64,000 nt of DNA from Oryzias latipes (GCF_002234675.1 NC_019866.2:23343455-23407454); one strand, 5' to 3'; counted from the first letter of the stretch, positions 34,307-46,977 are shown. The notes: a model not told the origin generated them from the letters alone. Made by a program: numbers and translations.

Positions 34307-36059
34307 ACCACCCTCACTTTTTAGAAGGTCGGCGCCAAAATAAATCTTTTGGATTGTTTTGGAGTCAAATTTCTGGGGTCAACAGTTTCAAAGACCCCAA
34401 ACATTGTGGAAGAATAAACCAAAGCCGTTTTAGCTGTAGAGACAAAACAAAAGCAAAAGTGTTTTTTGCAGATTCTAGAGATTTCACCTGATTTGGGGAA
34501 CTTTTAAAGTTCTGGACTTTTCTCGTCTTCAGTGATATGTGGTTGTTGGTTTTGTTGGGTGCCTGCTTGAAGTATAAATGATCTCAGAACTCAAAAAGGC
34601 CAAACTGAGAGTTCAAACTATGTGAGGAGCTGTCCTGTGTATCAGGCAGGAGTGAGTCGTCCTCCCTGAATCCCAGGAGGCATTTGTGGCTTTTGTCCTG
34701 GGATTTCACACTTAGATTCTCTCAGCTCTGCACCGTCGTCCTGAGCTGCCATTGTTCTGACACAAACACACATTTGTCGAGAGCGTGTTCTGCTGACATC
34801 CTCCTGGCTGGGAGCGGGCAGGAGATGGACGGGGTGCCAACAGGTGTGAATGTGACCTGGGAGGGGGCAGCATCAGAGAAGATTGGGTTTCTCTCACTTT
34901 CTAGTTCCCCCTCCTACACCTTTGACTTGGCTCACAGCGACCCCAGGCTTTCCTCTGATTTAGATGACGTGGGTTTCAAAGGAACTGATCCTCTTGGAAA
35001 CAGTGAACTGTTTCTGTATTCAATACTGGCATGTCCACCTCATGTCCAGAAGTCTGTATTGACGTGTAGGTCTTGAATGGATTTATTAGACTATTGTTTT
35101 TGTTCTAGTCTTTAAATAACTCACAAATAGCTCAGCAGTCATTTAAAAAAGGCAGCATAGTGTTTTTTTTTTTGTTTTAATTTCTTGGACAGCTGCTCCT
35201 TTGGATCCAACAAATTTTCATTTGTTGTCCTGGTTTCTTTTGTTAGTAATCCAGTAAATACTCTGATGCAAGTGTGAGTTTTTTCCCCCCTTTCTTTAGC
35301 TGGTGTTTCTGCTGTACACCTATACAGTTATGCAGTGGTAAAGGATGCCCACATTCCTATTGGCAGTTAGTATTGCTCTCATGCTGGAAGTATCTCAGCG
35401 TCTGCAAAAACTTCCAACTTCAAAGAAGCACAGGAATGGTTACTGAATTGAACATGATTGACGTTTTGAAAGGGGCTGTTCCTCTTGAGTGAATTTAGGC
35501 TTTGTTCTGGATTCTGCTAAGGGAGACCAGCTTCAGCTCCTATTTAACCATAAAGAAGCATAAATTAGGGTTTAGGGATTTGACCTAAATGACCTAGAAC
35601 GACAGAAAAACCGTCTATATTTCAGAAAATATAGTCCTACTTAAAATAGTTTGCTTTTATCTAACACTTTCATAGAGTGCATCATATTAGTTACCACAGC
35701 CATAAAGTTAAAAGCTGTTAAATGTTCTCTATTGTTGCACTTCCTGACTTCTGTACATCTATAGTCTTCAATGCGTTAAAGGCTATAAAGCATTTAACCC
35801 ATTGTTTTTCTGTTTCTCTTTATTCTAGTATCATTCACCATGTTTGGCACTTAACCCCTTCTACATTTTTTCAGCTATTTTCATTCAACTATTAAAATGT
35901 TCAGCTCCTTTTCCAGCTATGAATTTTGGACCTTCAAATCCTTGAACTTTTCAAGAAATTCCAGGATTTTTGCCTCCATTGAAATACATGGGGAATCCTT
36001 GAAAACCTTTGCTTCTTTCTGGGGTGCAGAAGCTCGCTAGTTCGATCCCCCGCACTCAC

Positions 36060-36060
<1 letters not shown>

Positions 36061-36105
<45 letters not shown>

Positions 36106-36106
36106 G
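36061..36106. repeat. (ATT)n microsatellite
   Basis: About 15 TTA/ATT repeats in a row. They follow a tRNA B-box-like GTTCGATCCCCC sequence at about 36042, so it may be the tail of a small tRNA-derived repeat. Confidence 0.8.
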
Positions 36107-37445
36107 TAGTATTTATTTTCATTCAGCAATATAGCATTTAACCCCGCATTTTCTTCTGGAAATGCAGATCTTTCTAGTTATTTCAGGGTTTTTTTCTGCT
36201 TTGTTTAATTTTTTACTACTTGCAATATGTGTTTTGTCCCTCAGTCTTTTTCAGTTCCACGTTGAAACAGTAGATGAGACACACCAAGGTTCACTTGGAA
36301 GATAGGACAGAAAGGGGGAACCCTCACTCATTTTTCCCTGAGGTCTATGAATAAAGGGATAAGGGATAAAGGGATAAAGGATGAGAATTGGGGATCATCC
36401 TTGGGGATTGGGGATCATGTGGAGAAACAGTCAGAGGTGCACATTTCATTGCCTCAGACAGGAATGAAAGGGGGAGAAAAAAATCAGAGGATTTAATGTG
36501 AGAGTCGTATTCCAGAGGGTGACAGGCTTTAGTGGTCAAGGACAATGAGTCTGTGGGCTGGGAGGGTAGAAGTGTGTACGCAAGCGTAAGCCTTCATCAT
36601 CAGAAGCAATGGCAGGAGGCTTCTGTTTGCTTTTATTGGGTTTAAGAGGAGAGAGGAAAGGGTAGGTGAGAGCCATTTACAAGAAAAAAACATTTAGTTG
36701 CGATAATCAATAAAAAGATGTTAACACTAGAGTTTGTGTGGATAAACAAAAGATCTTCACACAGAACAATAGGGATGTTACAGTGGTCTCAATTACAAAT
36801 TAGGGTGAGGGAGGATTGGACTAAACCCGGTAGCAAAAATAAAATATCAAATTACAAATCGTGAAGAATTATTGAAAAAAAATGAGACCCAACCAACCCT
36901 TCGGGAGGATTGTGGCCGCTTGCTGTGCAGCCAAATGCTTTTCACGGAAATGAGAGTGAGGTGGGCGCTGAAGTGAACACCGGTGTTTCTGTGGCTAATC
37001 CCACCGGCCTGATGAAAGGGACGACTGATGGATCTTTATTGTGCTCCCATGGTATATTTGAGGAATGTAGAGGAGCAGCCGTGATGCTAAATTTACACCC
37101 TCCTTTTGTGAGGCCACAGAACGACAACTGTCACGACGGAGTAAAGTTGCAAACAATGAGTTGTTCAGTGTGGCAGGAGGAATAAAATCCTCCTTTTTGG
37201 ACGTCCAAGGTTGTGAAAAGTGAATGATAATTTATGAATCTGGCTGACTGCTCCTCCTCACTTTTTCTTTACTTATGCGTATTTCATTCAGTTTGATGTA
37301 TTTGGAGGAACAAATCAAAGAAACCATTGAAAGTTGGTCTAGAAAAATATCAGTTAAAGCCAAAATAATTTTCAGCTACCTGGATGTAAGGTGAAAAAAA
37401 ATCACTTTTTGTTAACATAAAAAAATACTAGAATTATAGATAGAT

Positions 37446-38177
37446 CATGCTTGTCCAAAGTCCGGCCCGTGCGCCAAATGCAGCCCTCGTTCACCGGCAG
37501 CCTATAGGCACCTGTCATAATATCAATAATCAGCACTTCCTGAGAACTGCGATTTCTTGATTGTAATTGCTAAATTATGTCATAAGTCCTTATAACCCTT
37601 GTGCTATTTTGTGGGTTCATCTGGACCCCACACGATAGCACAAGTGATTAACCTGTGATGACAACCTATGACTTCTTGACCTTCAGAGGATTAAAGAGCC
37701 CATATCCTGCTTTTCTTGAGCCTTTTTAGAGTAAACTATATCCATGTATATGATAGTATATTACTTTTGGTACACCAACGAACAACTTTTTAATAAAATA
37801 TGAGTTATTTTTATTGCTCATTTCCCTACCCAGGAGTAAGACGACTCGATCTCTGAGGCTCCGCCTTGTTCTCCTTGTGGGTGCTGCCCATTTCATGACT
37901 TCAACCTAGAGTCAGCCTCAGCAGCTTGTCTGCGTTTTGCCCACCAAAACAAACAACATCCATACTTTTGCAAAGACGGATGTGCATTTCGTGTTTATAA
38001 GAGTAAAGCGTTTAGTCGATCACCGCTAGCTCCATGGAGAAAGTGGGGGGTTGTCTTAGCTTGGGGGCGGAGCTGGCAGCGCATTTAACCCTCAGAATGC
38101 AGGCTGAATGGTTGGCCCATAAAAGATTGTCCCCTCACCAAATCTGGCCCTCTTTGCAAAAAGTGCAGCCACCCCTG
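37446..38177. mobile_element. hAT-like element with nested MITEs
   Basis: The left end CATGCTTGTCCAAAGTCCGG and the right end (reversed) CAGGGGTGGCTGCAC resemble hAT terminal repeats. The flanks AGATAGAT and ACCTAGAT agree at 6 of 8 positions. The interior includes a 60-bp TTAA-type MITE (37592-37651) and the CTTTAAAGAGCC family sequence (from about 37692). No transposase frame remains. Confidence 0.55.
37592..37651. repeat. 60-bp minimal TTAA-type MITE
   Basis: The ends CCCTTGTGCTAT and GATAGCACAAG are the same as in the 210-bp copies, but only about 30 bases lie between them. It looks like a deletion derivative of the family at 13971, 24543 and 34094. Confidence 0.6.
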
Positions 38178-38915
38178 ACCTAGATGAGTCCTACCCTCAT
38201 CATGATGAGGGTAGGATTAAAAAAAATGGACTGATCAAAATCTATCTAACTTAAAATATGCAGTGTTGAACTATGATATCCACAAATCTTTTTCTATTTC
38301 TTCCAACTTCAGGGGAGTGACTGCTTTACTGTTCATTTCAAATCAAATTAATCATTTTATTTTATAGAAATTCTACCTTTGTTTACTTTAGATGACTTTG
38401 TCTATGACAAAGGTTTAACACAGTCAAACTAATTGTATTTTGAAGGGTCAATTCAGATCAATAAACCATTATCATTTCTGTATTTTGACAGCCTTTCCCA
38501 GCTCCCATCTGTTCTATGAAACTTTGCTTAAAACACGCTGATAATTGTCTGTTTGAATTATGTTTCTTGTTATTCTAGTAGAAGCAGTCAAGATGAAGCA
38601 CATGAATCCAACAACAAACTCCATAAATCAGCACCTAAAGCTGTTATGATGAATAGAATTGCTCTATTTATTTCTGAGGCCAAGCTGTGAGGAGAAAGGT
38701 TTAAGGGAAGACAGACATACCTGAGCAGAGAAGTGAAATCAGAAGAGACAGACAGACCCAGAGAATGACAAAGGAAGACCGTCAGAGGAGTTTTATAGCC
38801 GGACGTGGAGGCTGTGGTGTGTGGTTGAATGACTGCGTGTGTCTGCATGCGGTGGAATAACTGAGCGTGAGCATACAATACAAGAATAACTGCAATTCTG
38901 TGTAAATCCATGCAG

Positions 38916-38917
<2 letters not shown>

Positions 38918-38964
<47 letters not shown>

Positions 38965-38981
38965 TGTGTGTGTGTGTGTGG
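38918..38981. repeat. (TG)n microsatellite
   Basis: A run of about 30 TG dinucleotides with one GGG interruption. Confidence 0.9.
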
Positions 38982-39262
38982 TCAGGGCTGGGGGCCACAG
39001 GCGGATTAAGCGGAGGCAGAAAGACGAGCACCTCTCAGGATTAAGGAGAACAGAGGGATGACCTCACTGGACAAATGGAGGGGTGCTGTAAAGCAGGTGC
39101 TGGTGGGGGTGTCAGAAAATAGAGAGAGAGGGTGTGGCAGATGAAGGGAGAGAATCCAGCAGCAATGCAACGAGGGGAGACGGATCCGACATGACGTTCC
39201 TCTCTTTTGGGTGTTGAAACGCAACCAAACTGGCTCATGTTTATCAGTAAAGGAAGATGTTA

Positions 39263-39775
39263 GCATTGACTGTATAAGAGAACTGGACTGAGTGACTCCT
39301 CCCCCCTGGTGTTCCATACAGGAAGTGGCTTCAAGAAGCCAAAATCCCAAAGACTTCTACAGCTGTTACTGAGTCATTCTATTGGTCAAAATAACCGTTC
39401 TGGATCTGATACTTTTTTTAAAGTCCTCTTTTTTTCATGATAGTTTTTCCTTAATGAAAGTTATTCAACTGACCAATCAGATGCCTCAATAAAAGTAGGT
39501 TTAACGTCTGAGGTTTGAAACCTATGATGGACAGATTCTCCCGAGCTCTCAGATTCTCCCGAGCAGACACACTGCTGAGGCTCTCTTTCAAGTGGTAGGG
39601 GTGTGGACTTCCAGCAAGCTCACCCCTGATTGGTGAAAGTGGGAGCCATGTAAAAAATGTATTGGACCGACTCGGACCAATCACTGCTTACTGACGTTGT
39701 CTGGTTCTAACATGGCGACAGTTTACTACAGATGACGTCACACTCGCTCAGTCCAGTTCTCATAGACAGTTGATG
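39263..39775. repeat. MITE with GAGAACTGGACTGAG ends
   Basis: The left end (ACTGTATAAGAGAACTGGAC) and the right end reversed (ACTGTCTATGAGAACTGGAC) are inverted repeats. Interior segments at 39300-39500 resemble 21595-21830 inside syt5, so this is a dispersed family. Confidence 0.65.
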
Positions 39776-40060
39776 GGTGTTAACAGGGGTGTAACGATTC
39801 ATTTTAGCAACAATTACATTTATATCATAATTTGTCATTGCCGATGCGACTAACTTGATATTAGTTCATTTTTAACGATTTGATTGGATCTGATTCACTC
39901 ACTTAAAATTGTTACAGGAGATCTTTGGCCAAAAATTCACCCAGTGTGACTCGTTATCCACCTTGATACACTTATTCATTTTTACCCAACAGTAATAGAA
40001 ATCTACCATGTCTCAATCCATAAAACATCAATTATAGGTTTATCTCATTTTGAAAAAGAT

Positions 40061-40440
40061 TTGTTAGTAATGTTTGCTCACAGTAAAATGGCTCCTGATT
40101 TGTTGTTGGAGTTCACACGTGCAGGTTTTTTCCTGGGCCATATTTCACACGCTGCCCCGCTAGCTTACAGCCCCTTACAACACCAACTTATCATTACCAG
40201 TGCAGCAAAGCGACAGGCAACCTTGGAGCTATCCAGCCGTACAGTTTTGAGTAAGATGCCAGTTTGGTTGAGAAAACCAAAGACGAACAAGCACAAGAGG
40301 ATGCATTAGAATGGAGCTGAGCAGGGAGACTTTGGCCCGTCAATTTCAGTTTGTAAATCAGACCTAAGAGCTTTTTCAAACACAGTTTTTCATCTGTCCC
40401 TGTTTCATTCACAATGTATGGAAGCGTATTGATTCAGTTA
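40061..40440 (+). repeat. Interspersed repeat, copy 2
   Basis: Matches 27190-27470 over about 280 bases with many substitutions. The open frame of the other copy is not conserved. Confidence 0.55.
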
Positions 40441-41199
40441 AAAAAACGAGTTAAATTCTTTCTGTGATTTTTGTTCTAATTTTTTTAAGAACTACAAAGC
40501 AAAGAACTCCAAACAGGCTGGGCTCTAACCTCATGAAAATTATACGATGAGCTGCACTAAAAAAGTTGAAAAGCCACAATATGTCCGTGTTACAGACATG
40601 ATCTGTTTACTTTTATGTATTCGTCATGATATTGCCCGTCTGTTTTGTTCTTCCTTATTCCCACCATTACTGAGCCAAACATTGGATATAGTTTTATTGA
40701 CCATGTACTGTTAATTTTTTTGGTTTGAGTCAATCCTGACGACAATATTGGCCACAAAGCAGCAAAGTACATGAGTGATCTGCTGGTCGATGATGTTGTG
40801 GGTGTGGCCAACTTTGTCAACTTAGCTAAAAAAAATTACAATTCGCTATAATTATTTTCAGGATTGCAAAAGTTGTAGTCCTATATATATATATATATAA
40901 ATATATCAACGTTTTTCTCTGTAATGTTTGTAGATAAAGTCAGTAGGAAGAATCAAACAGATTGGTGATATCGTGGCAAACACATAAACTAAACGGATCA
41001 TGTCTGTGACTCGAACACATTGTGACTTTTCTACTTTTAATTTCAGCTCATCTTATAGTTGTCATGAGCAGATGAGGGTAGTTTGTAGTTTTTTGCTTTT
41101 GTAGTTCTTAAAAATATTCACAGAAAAGATTTGGGCAAAGTTGTTTTTAATACACCAAAAAAAAGAAAAAGAAAAATTAATGCAATATGCTTCCATAAA

Positions 41200-41464
41200 A
41201 ATGGCATATACTTATATAGCGCCTTTCTTCCTACAAGGACAAAGCGCTTTTACAGTCACGGACCCATTCACACAGTCACACACACATTCACACACTGGTG
41301 GCGGCTCCGCTGCCAAACACAGGTGCCTGCCTACCACCAGAGGCAAGGTGGGGTTCAGTGTATTGCCCAAGGACACTTCGACTCATGGGCGTGCAAGGCG
41401 GGAATCGAACCTGCAATCTTACGATCATGGGTCGACCGCCCTACCGCTGCACCACGGCCGCCCC
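41200..41464 (-). repeat. tRNA-derived SINE
   Basis: Reverse-strand copy of the SINE at 54706-54966. On the minus strand it carries the A-box-like TGGTGCAGCGGT and a B box reading GGTTCGATTCC. Confidence 0.8.
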
Positions 41465-42666
41465 GTAACCAGTAAAGCCAGTAAAAAGAAAAAAAATAGT
41501 TTATCTGTTGACAGGAATTTTCATTCATAGCTTTAAATGCCAAATGAATAGTAAACATCTAAATTGTATTCATTTTGGTAAAAGATTTTAGCTGAATCTT
41601 TTTTGTATTGGTTTGTGGACCATATATCGAGATGTGTTTACAGTCATGTGAGAGGGAAAGATACACAACCCTAATTTCTATTGTTTCTCAGAAATGAATG
41701 AGTGTGAACATGTGACCTCTAATTGACCTGCTCAGGTTTGCCTTCAGCCTAAAAGCTGGGATGGGCCGCAGTAACCCAGTGACCATACCGAGCATGAGAC
41801 CGCATGATGGTTGAAAGATAAAAGATGTTAGGACCAGAAGAGGGCGACACATGAAAAACTGTTTTGCTTCCTTCTTTTGTCTCATTTCCCCCTTTTGTTT
41901 CCAACAGCCTTGCATTTTGTCAGGCCACATTATTGTTTCCTGGGTTCTGTCTCTATTTTTCTTTCTTTTTTTACAAGCATCATGACTGCAGCTAAGACTT
42001 TTCCAGCTGTGAAGCCTGTTTGTCCTTCATGTCAGTGAACTTGCTTTCGTCTTGGCCAGGACTTCCTTGGAAAAGAGATCAGTTAATCTGAAGGAACATT
42101 TTCCTGGTTAAACAATAGTAAAAAAATAAATAAATAATGTAACAGTGTCCAAAGTGATCTTCAAAGAGCTGCAACAATTCCAGCGCTCTCAGACTGGGTG
42201 AAGGTTTGACATGGCCTTGTCCATTTCTTTCAGTCTTTGAGTTTAAACAGAAATTTGAACACAAAGTTACTAACCTGGTAACCACAAACACATACATCAA
42301 ATCCATCACAAATTTTAGTTCTAATAATTTGAAAACACCTTATTAAAAAGCTACATTTAACCTTTAACTAGTGGATACTCCCTGTTTGAAACGCCGGGGG
42401 GAGGGGTCGTTGAGTACAATTCTCTTATCCAGTCAGTGACACATAGAACAGAAGAACAGCTGACCTTTGATCTCATGGTTCAGGTCCTGCTTTACTCGCA
42501 CATTTGTCCAAGTGTCCTTGGAGAAAGATGCTTAAGTCCACATTTTTCCCAGCACAGCCACTGTAAATTATGCACATTCACCATTAAACCATACAGTTTA
42601 TAATCTACTTGGACTATTTTAGGTGTTATGTGTAGCATAGAGGCATGTTAACACTCCCACAAGCCA

Positions 42667-43240
42667 GATTTTAGACTGCAGGTAACTGTTTAAGAAGAAA
42701 CACTGCTTTTATGCTACTGAGCAGCACATTTAGGAGTGTGATTATAGGAGGAAAAGAACAATTCTTTGTCATTGTTAATATACTGATAAATGTTGATTAC
42801 ATGAACACTTCACAACTGTGCTACACATCAGTGCAAGGCTGCTTCAGAATCTGCTGGAATTAGGTTAATTGTATTAATGGTTGATAAATTACAGTAGATG
42901 AAAGAATGTGAACCCTGGAGCTAAAGCTCTGATGTTAAAGGGTTTAAAGTCTGAGGCCATAGAAGAGAGCAGCTCTGCTTCATTACAAATGTACTAGTTA
43001 GCCTGTTTTAGTCTCTTACTTTATCAACTTCTACACAAGTGTAGTACATTAAAAGTTAGGACTACAAACAGAGAAAATGAGAAATTTTAAGCTCTTGAAG
43101 GTTTTGTGGATGGCTCCTAAAAGAGCCTTTGTGGATCTTTGGAGGACAGAAAACATCATTCTGAAGCTGCTATGGATCTGATGCCTCTGCAGGAAAGTGG
43201 ATCATGAAGGAGTTTCTCAGCCGGAGAGCCTTTCTGGAAG
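42667..43240. repeat. Left arm of a 570-bp inverted repeat flanking the coiled-coil gene
   Basis: This arm is the reverse complement of 47033-47593 with only scattered differences. Its outer part contains MITE-like sequence with a TTAAACCCTTTAACATC end (near 42924-42941). Its inner edge carries the last codons of the open stretch described at 43170-43640. Confidence 0.85.
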
Positions 43241-43640
43241 AGATGATGGCAGCAAACTGTTTCAGGCCGTGCAGAAGCTCCTCTTTAGTTAGCACAGCCT
43301 CAGTCACTGCAGGTTCCCTTGGTGCTTGAGGGCCTGATGAAGCTGCTTTACCTTCACAGTCTGCTCTGCATTTCTGTGGACTTCAATCAGGCATTGATAC
43401 TGATGCCACTGTGCAGACAGATTGACTGATCCACTGTGAGGGACCCAACCACAGATGGCCAGGGTCCCACTGTCACTCGTCCTGCCCCAGCATCAGTCAC
43501 CTGGAATGGACTGGTGACATCCACAACCACAAGAAGACCTTTAGGAAAAGTTCCCTTGTAGTTGTGGAGCTGGGATCTTGAGTAGGCGAGGCCTTCGGGA
43601 CAGCATGCTTGCTGCTCCAGAGTAGATAGGGGAAGAGCGG
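43170..43640 (-). pseudogene. Unassigned protein-like open stretches in three frames
   Basis: Read on the minus strand, three successive stretches in shifting frames have protein-like composition. About 43640-43387 includes KGLLVVVDVTSPFQVTDAG and VTVGPWPSVVGSLTVDQS. About 43394-43310 includes CLIEVHRNAEQTVKVKQLHQ. About 43313-43170 includes TKEELLHGLKQFAAIISSRK and ends MIHFPAEASDP and a stop. Together they suggest the C-terminal end of a gene that has suffered frameshifts, or short exons. I do not recognise the family. The final codons (SSRKALRLRNSFMIHF) are also present, in inverted orientation, at 47036-47105 on the + strand. Confidence 0.35.
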
Positions 43641-44308
43641 ACAGATGAGAAATAACTCATCTGGCTCCAGGGTGGGTCAGATAAAGCTTTGTTGGGGGGT
43701 AGAAATAAAAAGATTTTTGCTTGAATCGCTCTTAGTCTGGCCCGTCTCCCATGAAGTGTTTGAGGTGGAACATCAACCGGCTAACAGCTCCTGGGATCAT
43801 TCGGGCACGCAAACCCCTCCACCACGATAAGGTGGCGATTCAGGGAGGGGGTTATCAGTCACTAGCCAATCACTAACAATTACTGTGGGGAAACCGAAGA
43901 ACTCGGAGGAAACCCACAAGACTGCCAGGCTTTAATTTGGTAATCTATTCATTTTGGTGACTGATTTTTTTCCAATTAAGATAATTATAACAATTCTCAT
44001 TAGTTTATTTTATTTTAGTGGGGGGTTGGGGGGTGGATGTGGGAAATTTGAGCTGTACCTCTTTGATTAGAGAACCTCCACAGCAATTTTAAAAAGCTGG
44101 ACGTTCAATGTGGAAGTTTTGGTCGACACCTGTTTGAAGGTCACCAATCGATCAATAATACATTTGGATAAGTGGGGGGGAACCGAAGCACTCGGAGAAA
44201 ACCCACGCAGACACGGATCCGTCAGCTAACCATGTTGCCAACAGACCAACGTGCTGCCCCTGTTTTTTCAAGCCAATGTTGGTGACAGATTTCCACCCAG
44301 AGTGTAGA

Positions 44309-44516
44309 TCAGGCGTCTGCAACCCTGTTCCTCGTGAGCTGCTGCCCTGCTTGTTATGCAGCTAACCTGCTTCAGGAAGTCCTGATTAGCCGGATCGAGT
44401 GAGCCCAGTTTCTGATGGACTGAACACACCTGATCCAGGTGACCAGTAATCACTGAAGCAGGGTTAGCTACAAAACAAGCAGGGCAGCAGCTCAGGAGGA
44501 ACAGAGCTGGAGACCA
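44309..44516. repeat. Palindromic MITE with ~60-bp arms
   Basis: The two halves are imperfect reverse complements. GTTCCTCGTGAGCTGCTGCC near the left end pairs with the mirror segment near 44485-44505, and the AGCTAACC / GGTTAGCT parts pair inside. Found between the left arm and the coiled-coil gene. No coding capacity. Confidence 0.65.
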
Positions 44517-45176
44517 TGGATGAATTTTTGGGTTTGGAGGTACAGACCTGGCAGTGGACGGCCGAATTGGTAGAAGAGCTTCAGAGGATTTTAGACTCAG
44601 AAAGTCTGCTCTTCATTGGGGGGGGGGATTGGGGAACTACATTATTAAGGGGGACCTGGCTGCAGACAAGATGGCACATTTTTTTTAACCCTAACCCAGA
44701 CATCATTGAAGCAGAAATAGTAGCACCTAGAAACTTTTAAGAGAATAAACGGTTTAGTATGCTAGATGGAAAAATCGGTAATCGTTTTACATTTTTAAAA
44801 AGGAGCTACTACTCTGACATCCTGGTGAATTTCCACTAGTGGATAATGATTTTCAGACGCCATCTTGTCTGCAGCTTTACTTTTAGAACTGATAGTTTGG
44901 AGGTGAGGACTGTTTTGGGTGGAGGCAGTTAATACAAGCTGCTTAAAGCAGCTAAAACCCAAATAAAAAAATAAATAAATAATAAATTTAATAAATCAAT
45001 GAAAAAAATAAAATTAAAATTAAAAAGTCAGCTGAAAAGTCTTGTAAACAAAAACATCTTAACTTGAGGTTAAAACCCTCGACTGAGTGGAGTGAGTGAC
45101 CCTAACCCGTTACATTAGATTACATTATATTACATTAGAACAGGAAGAAAAGACCAAAACAGGGCAGTGGTCTGGT

Positions 45177-46751
45177 TTAAGTCTTCAAGCCAAACAGTCT
45201 ACGGAAAAACATTAAGAAGGAGGACCTCTTCACAGGTTTTTCTTTCTGCTCTTTGTCTTTTTCTGCTTTTTTCTTATTTTTCTCTTTTTTCTTCATCTTC
45301 TTGGTATTTTTCTGCTGGATCTTTTGCAGATCTTTGTCCAATTCTTCAATCTTTGTCACAATTTGAGCTTCTGTGTCCTTCATTGTTTCCTCCGTTTCTT
45401 CAATCACCAGTTCATTACTTTCTCTGTTTTTCTTTACCTTTTTCTTTCTCTTTTCCTGATTTTTCCCTTTCTTAGGTTTCTTTGGAACATCCTGCTGGAG
45501 TGTTTGCAGACAATTTTCCAATTCTTTCATTTTGGTCATGAATTGAGCTTCTCTTTCATCCAACATTTCCTCAGTTTTTTCTAAAACCAGCTCATTTTTT
45601 TCTACATTTTCTTCTTTTTGTTCATTTACCTCCACCCTATCATTTTCCTCCATCTCTTTATTTTCCTCCATCTCTTTATTTTCCTCCATCTCTTCCTCTT
45701 CCTCTATCCATTCCTCTTCTATTATCACATCATAGTCCTCCAGGTTCAAACATTGGTTTCTCTCTGTGGTGTTTCCTTCTAAACTTGTGACTTTGTCCTT
45801 CAGTTCATCCACGTGATCCTCCAGGTAAAAGAGGCTTTCTTTGAGCAGCTCTGTGGTTTTGATTTCTTCAAACAGCTGGTCTCTTAATTCTATCCTCTCT
45901 TTATCAGTCTGATTGATCTGATGGATCATTTCAGGAAAGTCATTTTGTTGTAGTGAAGCTTTCTGGAGGTTCTCCTTCAGCTGCTCCTTTGCTTTTCTAA
46001 GCTCCTGGACTTCCAGAATCATCTTAATGTTCCCCTCTCTAAAGCTTTGCGTCACAAACTGAGAAGCTTCAAGAGTTTTTCTGAGCTCCTCCACCTCTGC
46101 AGGCAGCGTGTTGGTTAAAGGAGCCACCTCATGCTGGGGAGCTGCTTGCAGTTGTGTTTTCAGCTGATTGTTTTCCTTTTGGAGGTTTCCCACTTTCAGA
46201 ACCAGCGTAGAGTTCTCATCTCTAACCATTTCTGTCACTCCCTGGCTTTCAGTCACCACTTTCTGCATTTCTTCCAAATCCACATTTTGGTTTTGGTCTC
46301 TGAGAATCCGAACTTCTTCTCGCATCTTTTGCAGTTTTTCTTTCATTGCGTTGAAAGATGTCTCATTGCAAGAAAATGCTCTGTGTTTTTGGTTTAAATC
46401 TTCGTTTTGACTACGAAGTTCTTGGTTCTGTTTCTGCAGGTTGTTGTTCTTTTCCTGCAGCAGCTGGTTTTCTAATCTGCAGGCTTCATTTTTCTTCTGC
46501 ATTGTTTCAGCTTCCAATGCTTTCTGTTGGATCTGCCGATGTTTCTCTTCCTCTTCCAGTCTGATCTGTTTTCTGAGCTCAGAGATGAGGGAGTCCGGAT
46601 CAGAGAAATTCTGCTTTACATGGGGATTAAACCCGACTGGATAGGGATTGTCATATCCGTGATCGTAATGGCGGGGATATCCAACACCATGGTGGTTCTT
46701 CCTAGGCTTCTGGCCATGAAAGTTCTTTTTGTTTCTGTTGTTATAAGCCAT
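45177..46751 (-). CDS. Intronless coiled-coil protein, 524 aa, family not recognised
   Basis: One uninterrupted frame from ATG (46751) to the stop at 45177-45179. Residues 1-50 are polar, rich in Asn, Gly, His, Tyr and basic residues. About 55-340 is heptad-like coiled coil with repeated LENQLLQEKNNNLQKQNQEL-type segments. About 340-390 is very acidic and has an ENKEMEENKEMEEN tandem. Two related units of about 60 aa follow (NELVLEKTEEMLDEREAQ and NELVIEETEETMKDTEAQ), each ending in a Lys-rich tract. The last 15 residues (SSFLMFFRRLFGLKT) are hydrophobic-basic and could bind membrane. Lack of introns suggests a retrocopy or a gene carried inside a mobile structure, since it sits between inverted repeats. 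Golgin-like or scaffold function is possible but unproven. Confidence 0.7.
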   Translation of the reverse strand: MAYNNRNKKNFHGQKPRKNHHGVGYPRHYDHGYDNPYPVGFNPHVKQNFSDPDSLISELRKQIRLEEEEKHRQIQQKALEAETMQKKNEACRLENQLLQEKNNNLQKQNQELRSQNEDLNQKHRAFSCNETSFNAMKEKLQKMREEVRILRDQNQNVDLEEMQKVVTESQGVTEMVRDENSTLVLKVGNLQKENNQLKTQLQAAPQHEVAPLTNTLPAEVEELRKTLEASQFVTQSFREGNIKMILEVQELRKAKEQLKENLQKASLQQNDFPEMIHQINQTDKERIELRDQLFEEIKTTELLKESLFYLEDHVDELKDKVTSLEGNTTERNQCLNLEDYDVIIEEEWIEEEEEMEENKEMEENKEMEENDRVEVNEQKEENVEKNELVLEKTEEMLDEREAQFMTKMKELENCLQTLQQDVPKKPKKGKNQEKRKKKVKKNRESNELVIEETEETMKDTEAQIVTKIEELDKDLQKIQQKNTKKMKKKEKNKKKAEKDKEQKEKPVKRSSFLMFFRRLFGLKT

Positions 46752-46977
46752 TTTATCAGAGATGTACGAAATATTCAGTGTTCTTTGAGAAAGAGCGTAA
46801 ATATTTGCAGGTTTGATCTTGAAAAAATGCTTTAACGTTGGGAACGAGCGTTTCAGTACTCTGCTAGACGTAGCTTGAAGTCACTGAAAAATGGATTTTA
46901 GATGTTCAGTCAGGTTATATGAAGGTTCTGCAGGCAATAAAACTGATGTCACATAGATGTCATGTTCTTTGATCAAC

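Larger units (their letters stand above)
33800..37440. other. Upstream flank of tnnt1, no gene recognised
   Basis: The tnnt1 promoter and untranslated first exon should lie here on the minus strand but could not be fixed. The stretch 34650-35050 is richer in GC than its surroundings. An open frame at 36910-37185 (+, 91 codons) also sits in a GC-richer patch, with no recognised domain. The stretch 35934-36106 ends in an (ATT)n array. Confidence 0.4.

Noticed and set aside
38588..39031. 147-codon minus-strand frame with HTHTHT run
   Set aside because: It runs through the (TG)n microsatellite and has no protein-like conservation or splice structure.
45167..46835. Several plus-strand frames (74-102 codons) opposite the coiled-coil gene
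   Set aside because: They are antisense shadows of the 524-codon minus-strand frame, rich in Phe/Ser/Leu from reversed Glu/Lys codons.
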